Below, one piece after another: positions 14,091 through 22,900 of a stretch of 36,121 nt of DNA. Origin of the DNA: DATBDM01 sp036269915 (GTDB lineage: Bacteria; Actinomycetota; Thermoleophilia; Solirubrobacterales; Solirubrobacteraceae); assembly GCA_036269915.1 (NCBI GenBank), contig DATBDM010000126.1, positions 1 through 36,121 of the forward strand, read 5' to 3'. The notes under the pieces were generated by a model, which did no database searches, was not told the origin of the DNA, and saw nothing but the letters and a program-made list of their open reading frames with translations. Positions within the stretch are counted from its first letter, which is position 1; each line of letters starts with the position of its first letter. Made by a program: the position numbers and the translations under genes.

Positions 14091-15643
14091 GCGGCACGCT
14101 GACCATCCGCGAGGGCACGTTCGCCGCCCGCGCCGAGCGCGGGGGCGACGGCGTCCTGATGGTCGTGTTGTTCGTGCTCGCCGCGCTGATCTCCGGCTTC
14201 ACCATCAGGCGCTACCTCGACCCGTTCGACGAGGGACTGCTGCTCTCCGCCGCGCACCGGATCGCGCGCGGCGAGTGGCCCTACGCGGACTTCGGCTGGC
14301 CCTACGGCCCCGGCCACCCGCTGCTGATCTGGCTCGCCGACCGCGTCTTCGGCGATTCGGTGCTGTGGTGGCGGATCGCCCGCACCGGGGCCGATGCGGC
14401 GATCAGCGTGCTCGCCTTCGCGCTCGTCCGCCGGCAGGCCGGGACGGGCCTGGGCGTCGCGGCGTGGCTCGCCGCGGCGGTCACGATGGCCCAGCCGACC
14501 GTGGCCAACCCGTTCCCGGTCGCGTTCGCGCTCGGGCTCGGCGCGCTGCTCGCGGCGGCGCGGCTGCGGATCACGCTGGCGGGGGTGCTGGTCGCGCTGG
14601 CCATCGCCTGGCGGCCGGACTTCGGGCTCGCCGCGCTGGCCGCCGTCGTCGCGGCGCTCGTCGTCGCGGGGGAGGGGCGACGCGCGCTCTACGCGGCGCT
14701 CGTCGCGCTCGCCGGTGCGCTGGTCGTCTACGTCCCGTTCCTCGTCGCCGCCGGCCCGCACCAGCTCTGGGAGGACCTGTTCGGCATCACGCTGCGCGAG
14801 GGGAGCGCCTGGCGGCTGCCGTTCCCCGTGCTCTACGACGGCCGGCTGCGGCTCTCCTCGGCGCACACGCTCCTGCAGGACGGCAAGGACCTGATCGGCT
14901 ACGAGCTGCCGCTCGTCGCACTCGTGCTGCTGGTCGCCGCCGCGGCGACGCTGGCCTGGCGGCGGGGGCCGCGCCCGGCGCGGCTGATCCCCGCGGGGGT
15001 GACGGTGTTGGGCGCGTTCGGCGCGCTGTACCTGCGCTCGCGCGCCGACGAGTTCCACGTCCAGCCGCTCGCGGTCTGCGCGGCGATCCTCGCCGCGCTG
15101 GCGATCGCCCGCACCGGCGGCGCGCTGCGCGTCGCGCTGGCGCTGGGCCTCGGCTTCGTGGCGCTGGCCGGCGTGGCCAACCGCGTCTCCGCGCTCGTGC
15201 TGCCGCCCGACCTGCGAGCGGTCCACCTGCACGGCGTGCCGGGGATCGGCGTGCCGCCGGGCGAGGCGGCGGCGCTGCCGCGGGTGGTGGCGGCGGTCGA
15301 TGGGCTCGTGCCGCCGGACCGGCCCGTCTACGTCGCGCCGCGGCGCTCGGACCGCGTCGCCTTCACCGACCCGCTGCTCTACGTGCTCGTCGACCGGCCG
15401 CCGCTGCTGCGCGACGACGCGTCGCTGCAGGCGCGCCCGGCCGAGCAGGCGCGGATCGTCCGCGTGCTGCGGCGCACTCGCCCGGTGGTGATCCGCTGGC
15501 TGGACCCCTTGAGCTCCAAGGCCGAGCCGAACGCGCGCGGGCGCTCGAGCGGCTCGCGGACGCTCGACGCGTACCTGGCACGCGCGTACCGGCAGCAATC
15601 GCGCGACGGCAACTACGCGATCCTCGTCCCGCGGGCTGCCTAG
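14087..15643 (+). CDS. GT-C-like polytopic membrane glycosyltransferase
   Basis: This is a 518-residue membrane protein with about 10-12 predicted transmembrane segments. After the first segment comes a loop with LDPFDEGLLLSAAHRIARG, followed by WPYADFGWPYGPG. An acidic Asp-Glu pair in the first external loop is the hallmark of polyprenyl-phosphate-sugar-dependent GT-C enzymes. The C-terminal 150 residues are soluble and probably extracytoplasmic. It likely transfers a sugar from a polyprenyl-phosphate donor outside the membrane; the specific substrate is unknown. Translation is coupled to the upstream flippase. The TAG stop also forms the first three bases of the -10 box for the next gene. 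Confidence 0.78.
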   Translation: MSGTLTIREGTFAARAERGGDGVLMVVLFVLAALISGFTIRRYLDPFDEGLLLSAAHRIARGEWPYADFGWPYGPGHPLLIWLADRVFGDSVLWWRIARTGADAAISVLAFALVRRQAGTGLGVAAWLAAAVTMAQPTVANPFPVAFALGLGALLAAARLRITLAGVLVALAIAWRPDFGLAALAAVVAALVVAGEGRRALYAALVALAGALVVYVPFLVAAGPHQLWEDLFGITLREGSAWRLPFPVLYDGRLRLSSAHTLLQDGKDLIGYELPLVALVLLVAAAATLAWRRGPRPARLIPAGVTVLGAFGALYLRSRADEFHVQPLAVCAAILAALAIARTGGALRVALALGLGFVALAGVANRVSALVLPPDLRAVHLHGVPGIGVPPGEAAALPRVVAAVDGLVPPDRPVYVAPRRSDRVAFTDPLLYVLVDRPPLLRDDASLQARPAEQARIVRVLRRTRPVVIRWLDPLSSKAEPNARGRSSGSRTLDAYLARAYRQQSRDGNYAILVPRAA

Positions 15644-15646
15644 ACT
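15641..15646 (+). promoter_or_regulatory. -10 box overlapping the upstream stop codon
   Basis: TAGACT, whose TAG is the stop codon of the GT-C-like gene, ends 7 bases before the GTG at 15654. Confidence 0.5.
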
Positions 15647-15653
15647 CGCTCGC

Positions 15654-16037
15654 GTGCCGCTCCGGATCGGGCTTGCCGTCGTCTGTGTCGCCGTCGCCGC
15701 GTGGTTCGCGCTCGGCTATCCCGGCGCGCACGACGAGGCCCGCGCCCGCTCGCTGCTCGCGACCCCGGGAGCGAAGCTCACCCAGGCCCAGCGCACCGAG
15801 GCGTTCGCGCTGCTGGACGGAGCGCGGCGCGCGCGGCCCGACGACGCCGTCGACCTGCGCCGCGCGTCGCTGCTGATCCAGCTCGACCGCAAGCCGGCCG
15901 CGGCCGCGCTGCTGCGCGACGTGCTCGCGCGCGAGCCCCGCAACGTCACGGCCTGGTCGCTGCTCGCCTTCGCCGATCCACGCGACGCGGCGACGGCGCG
16001 CGAGCACCAGCTCGAGCTGGCGCCGCCCGTTCGCTGA
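15654..16037 (+). CDS. Small membrane-anchored TPR-like protein
   Basis: This is a 127-residue protein with one N-terminal hydrophobic segment (about residues 4-22), then a helical region. A tetratricopeptide-like pair of helices (RRASLLIQLDRKPAAAALLR, then DVLAREPRNVTAWSLLAFA) lies at about 70-110. No enzyme motif is visible. It starts with GTG behind a TAGACT box and sits between a GT-C-like enzyme and the GT4-methyltransferase fusion, so it could be a scaffold or chain-length partner for glycan enzymes; that is a guess from position. The gene would be easy to miss in annotation. Confidence 0.7.
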   Translation: MPLRIGLAVVCVAVAAWFALGYPGAHDEARARSLLATPGAKLTQAQRTEAFALLDGARRARPDDAVDLRRASLLIQLDRKPAAAALLRDVLAREPRNVTAWSLLAFADPRDAATAREHQLELAPPVR

Positions 16038-16061
16038 CCCGCGGTCCGCTGCGCGGTCGGC

Positions 16062-16067
16062 TACCGT
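16062..16067 (+). promoter_or_regulatory. -10 box for the GT4-methyltransferase gene
   Basis: TACCGT ends 9 bases before the ATG at 16077. Confidence 0.45.
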
Positions 16068-16076
16068 GCCGCGGCG

Positions 16077-17999
16077 ATGCGCGACGGCCCCGCCCGCCAC
16101 ATCCTCGTCCTCACGGACCGCGACTGGACGCATCCGCAGGCCGGGGGAACCGGGGCCGCGCTCTACGGCCAGGTGGCGCATTGGCTCGAGTGGGGCCACC
16201 GCGTCACGGTGGTCTCCGGGAGCTACCCCGGCGCCGCGGCGACCGAGCATCCGCACCCGAACCTCACGCTCCACCATGCGGGCTCGCGGCTGACGGTCTT
16301 CCCCCGTGCCGCCTGGCGCGTCAAGCGCGGCGGCGTGCCCGACGTCGACGTCGTGCTCGAGGTCGTCAACGGCATCGCGTTCTTCGCACCGCTGTGGCGG
16401 CTGGGCGTGCCGCGCGTCGCGCTCGTGTTCCACGTCCACCGCGAAATGTACGTCGAGGAGCTCGGCCGCAGCGGTGCGATCGCCGCGTGGCTGCTCGAGA
16501 CGCTGCCGCTGCGCCATCTCTACCGCGGCACGCCGGTGCTGACGATCTCGCGGTCCGCGCGCGACGGGCTGGTCGCGCTCGGCGTCGACCCGGCGACGAT
16601 CTCCGTCGTCTACTGCGGCGTCGAGTCGCGGGCGTTCCACTCCGGCACGCGCGCCGAGCACCCGACCCTGCTCTACCTCGGCCGGCTCAAGCGCTACAAG
16701 CGCCTGGAGATCCTCCTCGACGTGCTCGAGCAGCTCCCCGGCGTGCGCCTGGAGATCGCCGGCGACGGCGACCATCGTCCGGCGCTCGAGGCCGAGATCG
16801 CGCGGCGCGGGCTCGGCGAGCGCGTGCGGTTGCACGGCTTCGTCGACGAGGACACCAAGCGCGCGCTCTACGCCTCGGCGTGGACGACGCTCACCGCCTC
16901 CTCGGCGGAGGGCTGGTGCCTGACCGTGATGGAGGCCGCGGCCTGCGGAACGCCGAGCGCCGCGCTGCGCGTCGGCGGCCTCGGCGAGTCGATCGTCGAC
17001 GGCGAGACGGGGATCCTCGCCGAGGACCCCCAGGAGCTGACGGCACGCGTCCGCGAGCTGCTCGAGGACGCGGCGCTGCGCGAGCGGCTCGGCCGCCAGG
17101 CCGAGGCGCGCGCCCGCACCTTCACCTGGGAGCGCACCGCGAGCGAGGGACTGCAGGTCCTCGAGGCCGCGATCGCCCGGCCCGGCCGGCTGCGCCCCGC
17201 CGTCGCCCGGGTCGGCCTCGCCGCCAACGCGCTCGCCATGGCCGTGTCGGCAACCTCCGCGCCGCGGCCGGTGGTGCGCCCGGCGCGCCCGACGGGGGTC
17301 GCCCGCGTGCGCGAGCTGTGGACGCTCTTCCGCAACGAGCGCGAGGATCCCGAGCCGTTCTACTCGTGGCTGGCCGCCGAGCTGGCCGAGGACCTCGACC
17401 GTCGCCACGGGCCGCTCGCCGGCCAGAAGCTGCTGGACCTGGGCTGCGGCCCCGGCTACTACACGGCCGCGCTGCGCCACCTGGGCGCCGAGGTCGCGCC
17501 GATCGACAACTCCGCCGACGAGCTCGGCCCCAACCCGCCCGCCGGCGCGATGCTCGCCGATGCGGCGAACCTCCCGTTCGGGGACGGGTCGGTCGACGGC
17601 GTCGTGTGCTCGAACCTGCTCGAGCACGCGCCCGATCACCGTGGCGTGATCCGCGAGATCGAGCGCGTGGTGCGCCCCGGCGGCTGGGGCTATCTGTCCT
17701 GGACCAACTGGTACTCGCCGCACGGCGGGCACGACATGAGCCCGTACCACCTGCTCGGTCCGACGCGCGGCCCCCGGCTCTACGAGCGACGGCACGGCCA
17801 CCCGCGCAAGAACCGCTACGGCGAGGGCCTGTTCGCCGTCCACGTCGGCCCGACGCTGCGCTACCTGCGCGAGCGGCCCGGCCTGCGCATCACCGGCGTC
17901 GAGCCGCGCTACTGGCCGAAGCTCTCCTTCCTCGCCCGCATCCCGGCCGTCCGCGAGGTCGCGCTGTGGAACTGCGTCATCCGGCTGGAGCGCCGGTGA
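16077..17999 (+). CDS. Two-domain protein: GT4 glycosyltransferase fused to a SAM methyltransferase
   Basis: This 640-residue protein is one uninterrupted frame. Residues 1 to about 380 form a GT4 glycosyltransferase: ILVLTDRDWTHPQAGGTGAALYG at the acceptor site, LLYLGRLKRYKRLEILLDVL, and the E-x7-E motif EGWCLTVMEAAACGTPSA. After a linker of about 35 residues comes a class I methyltransferase with SAM motif I LLDLGCGPGYYTAALRHLG near residue 456, DAANLPFGDGSVDGVVCSNLLEHAPD, and VVRPGGWGYLSW. The pairing suggests that the sugar added is then methylated, or that methylation caps the chain; this is inference. The C-terminal part also resembles stand-alone Methyltransf_11 proteins. Its stop overlaps the GTG of the next methyltransferase gene. 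Confidence 0.9.
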   Translation: MRDGPARHILVLTDRDWTHPQAGGTGAALYGQVAHWLEWGHRVTVVSGSYPGAAATEHPHPNLTLHHAGSRLTVFPRAAWRVKRGGVPDVDVVLEVVNGIAFFAPLWRLGVPRVALVFHVHREMYVEELGRSGAIAAWLLETLPLRHLYRGTPVLTISRSARDGLVALGVDPATISVVYCGVESRAFHSGTRAEHPTLLYLGRLKRYKRLEILLDVLEQLPGVRLEIAGDGDHRPALEAEIARRGLGERVRLHGFVDEDTKRALYASAWTTLTASSAEGWCLTVMEAAACGTPSAALRVGGLGESIVDGETGILAEDPQELTARVRELLEDAALRERLGRQAEARARTFTWERTASEGLQVLEAAIARPGRLRPAVARVGLAANALAMAVSATSAPRPVVRPARPTGVARVRELWTLFRNEREDPEPFYSWLAAELAEDLDRRHGPLAGQKLLDLGCGPGYYTAALRHLGAEVAPIDNSADELGPNPPAGAMLADAANLPFGDGSVDGVVCSNLLEHAPDHRGVIREIERVVRPGGWGYLSWTNWYSPHGGHDMSPYHLLGPTRGPRLYERRHGHPRKNRYGEGLFAVHVGPTLRYLRERPGLRITGVEPRYWPKLSFLARIPAVREVALWNCVIRLERR

Positions 18000-18757
18000 G
18001 CGCGCCGGCGGCGAGCCGCCCGACGCTGCCCGAGGCGCTCGCCGCGGTCCGCGACGTCCACGGCTGGATGACCGACGCCCAGGCGGCGCGCCTCTTCGCC
18101 GCCGCCCGGCGGGTGGGAACGACCGGCCGGATCGTAGAGATCGGCTCCTATCGCGGCCGCTCGGCGATCGTGCTCGCCCACGGCGCGGCCCCGGGGGTCG
18201 AGATCGTCGCGATCGATCCGCACGCCGGCAACGACCGCGGCCCGCAGCAGTGGACGGGCTCCGCCGACGAGGGCGAAGGCGACCACCGGGCGTTCCTCGC
18301 CAATCTCGAGCGAGCCGGCGTCGCCGGGCGCGTGCGCCACGTCCGGCGCTTCTCGCAGGAGGCGCTCGACGCCGTCGACGGTCCGCTCGACGCCGTCTAC
18401 GTCGACGGCGCCCACGGCTTCGCGCCCGCGTCGCAGGACATCGAGCGCTGGGGCGGGCGCGTTCGCCCCGGCGGGACGCTGCTGATCCACGACGCGTTCT
18501 CCTCGGTCGGCGTGACCCTGGCGATCGGCCGGCTGCTCGTGCCCGGCCGGCGCTTCCGCTACCTCGGCCGCAGCGGCTCGCTCGCGGAGTACCGCCGCGA
18601 GGACCTCGGGCCGGGTGCGCGGCTCGTGAGCGCGGTGCGCCAGGTCGGTGCTTTGCCGTGGTTCGCGCGCAACCTGCTGGTGAAGGCGGCGATCGTCGCC
18701 CGGCAGCCTGGGATCGCCCGCGCGCTCGGGCACCGCTCCGGTCCATGGCCGTACTGA
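17996..18757 (+). CDS. Class I SAM-dependent methyltransferase (Methyltransf_24 type)
   Basis: This 253-residue methyltransferase has motif I IVEIGSYRGRSAIVLAHGA near residue 44, then IVAIDPHAGND as the acidic motif that binds the ribose of SAM. AVYVDGAHGFAPASQDIERWG and GGTLLIHDAFSS are typical of the Methyltransf_24/caffeoyl-CoA-O-methyltransferase-like group found in glycan clusters. The GTG at 17996 overlaps the upstream stop (GTGA), so both methyltransferases are translated together. The last 13 bases overlap the start of the acyltransferase gene. It is likely an O-methyltransferase acting on a sugar or lipid intermediate. Confidence 0.85.
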   Translation: MSAPAASRPTLPEALAAVRDVHGWMTDAQAARLFAAARRVGTTGRIVEIGSYRGRSAIVLAHGAAPGVEIVAIDPHAGNDRGPQQWTGSADEGEGDHRAFLANLERAGVAGRVRHVRRFSQEALDAVDGPLDAVYVDGAHGFAPASQDIERWGGRVRPGGTLLIHDAFSSVGVTLAIGRLLVPGRRFRYLGRSGSLAEYRREDLGPGARLVSAVRQVGALPWFARNLLVKAAIVARQPGIARALGHRSGPWPY

Positions 18758-19989
18758 GCACGGCCCGGGCGCCGCGCTTTCCGCTGCTCGACTCGGTCCG
18801 GGCGATCGCCGCCCTGACCGTCGTCGGCTACCACGCGGCCTACCTCTCGCACATCGACGCCACGGGGAGCGCGTCGGCGCCGTTCCTGAGCCACCTCGAC
18901 GTCGGCGTGACGATCTTCTTCCTGCTCTCGGGCTTCCTGCTCTACCGCCCGTTCGTGCGCGCGCGGCTGCGCGGCGAGCCCGCGCCGGGCGCCGGCGCGT
19001 TCGCCTGGCGTCGCGCGCTGCGGATCCTCCCCGCGTACTGGCTCGCGCTGACCGTGATCGCGCTGGTCCTGGACCAGCAGGACACGTTCGAGCCGACCCA
19101 CGCGCTCGCGTACTACGGCCTCGCGCAGACCTACACCGACGTCGCGCTCGGGGGCATCGCCCAGGCGTGGACGCTCAACGTCGAGGTCTGCTTCTACGCG
19201 CTGCTCCCCGTGTGGGCGCTGCTCGTGCGCCGCCTGCGCGTGCCGCCGACCGTGCGCGCCGAGCTCGTCGCGCTCGCCGTCCTGGCTCTCGTCGGCATCG
19301 CCTGGAACGTGGCCTGGACGGTCACCGCGGGTGACCCCCAGCGGGCCAACGTGGCGCGGCCGCTGATCTACCTGCCGGCGTTCTTCGACCACTTCGCGCT
19401 CGGGATGGCGCTGGCGGTGATCAGCGTCGGCGCCGAGCGCTCCGGCACCGTCCCGCGCGGCCTGGGTTGGCTCGCCCGCCGGGCGTGGCCGGCCTGGCTG
19501 GCCGCCGCCGTCGCGTTCCTCCTCGTGGCCAAGGGCATCGGTCTGTCGCCGGTCAACGCCCTGCAGGCACCGGTCACGGCACCTCAGTTCCTCGGCCGCC
19601 ACTGGCTCTACGCCGTCGTCGCGCTCGGCGTGCTGCTGCCGGGGCTGTTCGGGCCGCCCGACCGCGGGCTCATCCGCCGTGCGCTCGGCCACCCGTGGGT
19701 GCGCTACGTCGGCGTCGTCTCCTACGGCGTCTACCTGTGGCACGTCGGAGTGATGGAGCTCGTGGTCCAGCACGCCCCGCGCCTGGGGACCGGGACCTAC
19801 ACGGGGCTGATCGTCCTGTTCGCCGTCGGGGCCGCGGGAGGCGTCGGCGTCGCCTCGCTGTCGTGGCACTGGCTCGAGCGCCCGCTGCTGCGGCTCAAGC
19901 GGCTCGTGCCGGATCGCGAGCTGCCGCTGCGCGATCCGGAGACCCATGTGGCGCTCGAGCCGCCCGTGCCCGCCGGCTCGGCCGACTGA
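18745..19989 (+). CDS. Acyltransferase-3 family integral membrane O-acyltransferase
   Basis: This 414-residue protein has about 10 transmembrane helices. The N-terminal motif FPLLDSVRAIAALTVVGYHAAY includes the conserved catalytic-type His, followed by FFLLSGFLLYRPF with an Arg-rich stretch (RRALRILPAYW), all typical of acyltransferase-3 proteins such as OafA-type sugar acetylases. These move acyl groups, often acetyl, onto surface glycans. YVGVVSYGVYLWH marks the C-terminal core helix. The ATG at 18745 overlaps the preceding methyltransferase by 13 bp. Its final 95 bases overlap, antisense, the end of the AftD-like gene. Confidence 0.92.
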   Translation: MAVLSTARAPRFPLLDSVRAIAALTVVGYHAAYLSHIDATGSASAPFLSHLDVGVTIFFLLSGFLLYRPFVRARLRGEPAPGAGAFAWRRALRILPAYWLALTVIALVLDQQDTFEPTHALAYYGLAQTYTDVALGGIAQAWTLNVEVCFYALLPVWALLVRRLRVPPTVRAELVALAVLALVGIAWNVAWTVTAGDPQRANVARPLIYLPAFFDHFALGMALAVISVGAERSGTVPRGLGWLARRAWPAWLAAAVAFLLVAKGIGLSPVNALQAPVTAPQFLGRHWLYAVVALGVLLPGLFGPPDRGLIRRALGHPWVRYVGVVSYGVYLWHVGVMELVVQHAPRLGTGTYTGLIVLFAVGAAGGVGVASLSWHWLERPLLRLKRLVPDRELPLRDPETHVALEPPVPAGSAD

Positions 19990-22900
19990 CGAGCCGCCAG
20001 GCGGCGAAGGCGAGCAGGACCAGCGCCGCGGTGGCGACCCAGTGCGCGGCGACCAGGTGACCCGCGTAGTCCGCTGCGTAGCCGCCGCGGTCCGCCGGGA
20101 GGTGGAGCAGGTAGATCGCGGGCACGGCGACGCCGAGCAGCGCTGCCGCGGCGAGCGCCAGTGTCCGGGGACCGATCCCGCGGCGGGCGACGACGAGCAT
20201 CGCCAGCGCGACCACCGGCCCCGCGCGCAGCGCGACGAGGAACGCCCCCGCGAGCCCGGCGACCGCCGCGAGCGCGAGCGCGCGGCGCCACGGCAGGGGT
20301 GCGGCGTGCGCGTACACGCGCTCGGCGGGCTCGGCCCGGGTCGCGCGCCGCGGGCGGCGCACCACCAGTAGCGCGAGGGCGAGCAGCGCGCCGAGCGCGC
20401 CAGAGACCAGCATCGTCAGCCGCACCGGGCGGTCGGGCGCGTAGGCGAAGCTCGCCCGCGTGCAGGTCCGCGGCACGATCCAGCCGTTGCCGAGACCGGC
20501 CGCGGGCCGCGGCGCCCCGAGGTCGCGCCCGTCGCAGGTCGCGCGCCAGCCGCGGTCGTAGCTCTCCGCCAGCACGAGCTGCGCCGGCCCGCTGAGCGAG
20601 AGCCGCACGCCGTCGAGCGTCGTGCGCCCGAGCGTGCCGGGGTCGAGCACCCGGCCGCCCGACGGCCCGGCGGACGTCGCGCGCGACGGCGCCTCCGAGC
20701 GCAGCCGCAGCCAGAACGGGCGCCACAGCGACGATGCCGTGGTGACCGTCGCGGGGCCCGCGGGCAGCGCGAGCGGCGCGCCGCAGCTCTTCGCGCGCAG
20801 CGGCTGGCCGGCGTCGAGCTGGGCGAGCGTGCCGCGCATCCGCAGCGGCAGGACGTCGCTCCCCGAGCGCACGGACAGCGCCCCGCAGCGAGTCTGTATC
20901 CGCGGCTTGGCGCCGCTCGCGAGCACTCCGGCACCGCCGACCTCGGCGATGCCGACGGCGCGCCGGTCGCGGTCGTGGGCCGGCGTCCCGGCGGGGAAGC
21001 TCGCGGCGAGGATCTCCAGGCGCAGCGAGCGCCCCCGCAGCGGCGCCGGCGGCGCGACGTCGCCGCCGGAGGAGACCGGCAGCGGCGGCGTCGCACGGCC
21101 GTCGGCGACGATCCGGACCCGCGTCGGCCGCTGCACCCCGGACACCTGGCCCAGCCGTAGCCGCCGGATCGTCACCCGGTGCGGCGCGCGCCAGGCGATC
21201 CAGGCCCGGGTGCCCGAGGCCGGCAGCCAGGGCGCGATCCACGCGGTCGTGACGTCGCCGTCGAACGCGCGTGACGCCCGCCTCGACGGCAGGCCCTCGA
21301 AGCGCCCCGACGACGTGAAGCGCCCGCCGGTGACGCCGGTCATGCGGTCGAGCGCGTCGTCCGCCGCGTCCGGCGCGAGGGTCGCCCAGCCGTCAGCGGC
21401 GTAGGCCCGCGCCGCCGGCGGGTCGATGCGGCGCGCGATCTGCGCCTCGGCGTCGCCGCGGTCGCGCGCCCGGCGGGCCTGCGCCGGGCCGACCGCGGGC
21501 TGCCGGCGGAACGGCGTCGCGCCGGTCGTGCGCGCGAAGACGTAGGAGAGCGAGGAGCGCCGCAGGTCGGCGCCGCGCAGTGCGGACTCCAGCCGGACCG
21601 GCGGGCGCAGGTACTCGCGCGGATGGATGCCGGGCATCCGCAGCTCGTCGATGCCGCCCGGCGAGCGCTCTGACCCGACCGGCCGCCGCACGGTGGCGAT
21701 CTGCACGCGCAGCGACGCCGCCGGGCCGAGCCGGACCGGCAGGCGGTTCCAGCCCGGGTGCACAGGCCAGCGGCGGCCGGCGATCGCGACGGCGGTGGTC
21801 GCGCCGCGGCGGTCGACGTGCGGGCGCAGCTCGAGGTAGGGGATCGCACGCGGACGGTCGAAGTCGAGCTCGACCCAATGGCGGGCGACGTCGTTGTGCG
21901 GCGGCGCGATCCAGCTCGTCCGCGGGTCGCCGTCGACCGCCGCGAACGGCCGGTGCTCGGGGAACTGGGCGACGCCCGGCAGCAGGTCCTCGCGCACGTC
22001 GCGCACGCCGCCGGCGTACTCCGCCACGGTCTGGGCGCCGCTGCCCGCGGGCGCGAACGGGTCGAGCACGGCGGCGTCGGGCGGGATCTCCTCGCCCGCG
22101 GACAACACCGCGCCGCTGTCGTCGCGGGCCCGCGAGGGGACGTCGATCTGGCGCCGGTTGGAGTCGCCGATGACCACGTCCGCGCCGGCGGTCGCCGCGG
22201 CGCGCAGCGCCGCCGGCGGCTCGTCGCCCGCGTAGTCCAGCCGCCGGTCGAGCGGCAGGGCCCCGAGCGCCGCGAGGCCGGTCACCGTCGCGGCCGATCC
22301 GTCCAGGAGCGTCGGCCGTCGCGTCGAGAGCACCCGCACGAGCCCCTCGCCGCCCTGTAGGTCGAAGCGCTGGACCTCAGGCACCCGCGCCGGCGTTGTG
22401 AGCGCCGAGCGGCCGCCGCGTGCCGTGCGCACCGGCCCGTAGCGCCGCGCGGGCCCGCCGAGCTGGGCCTCGAGCTCGCGCTGCGCGTCGGCGGCGCCGA
22501 CCGCGCCCGACAGCGACGGCTTGTCATCGCCCGGCAGCACGACGGCGCCGGCGCCGAGCAGCCCGAGCAGCGGCCGAAGCTGACCGGGCACCAGCGACTG
22601 GCGCTGGACGAGCGAGTCGACCGCCCACAGCAGGTCGACGGCGTGCAGGTCGGCGAACGGCACCGCGCTGCGCTCGGCCACGAGCCGGTCGGTGAGCGCC
22701 GGGAGGATCGGGTCGACGGTCGCGCCCCAGCGGTTGTAGCCGAACAGCTGCCCCGGGAGCACGACCGCGCGCCGGTTCGCCGGCAGCTGCGCGTCGAGGT
22801 CGGATGCCGCGTGGGTCCACGCCGGCGGGATCGCGCGCCAGGTGAGCTGGCGGTCGATCGCCTTGCCGCGGACGAGTGGATAGGCGGAGACCGCCAGCAC

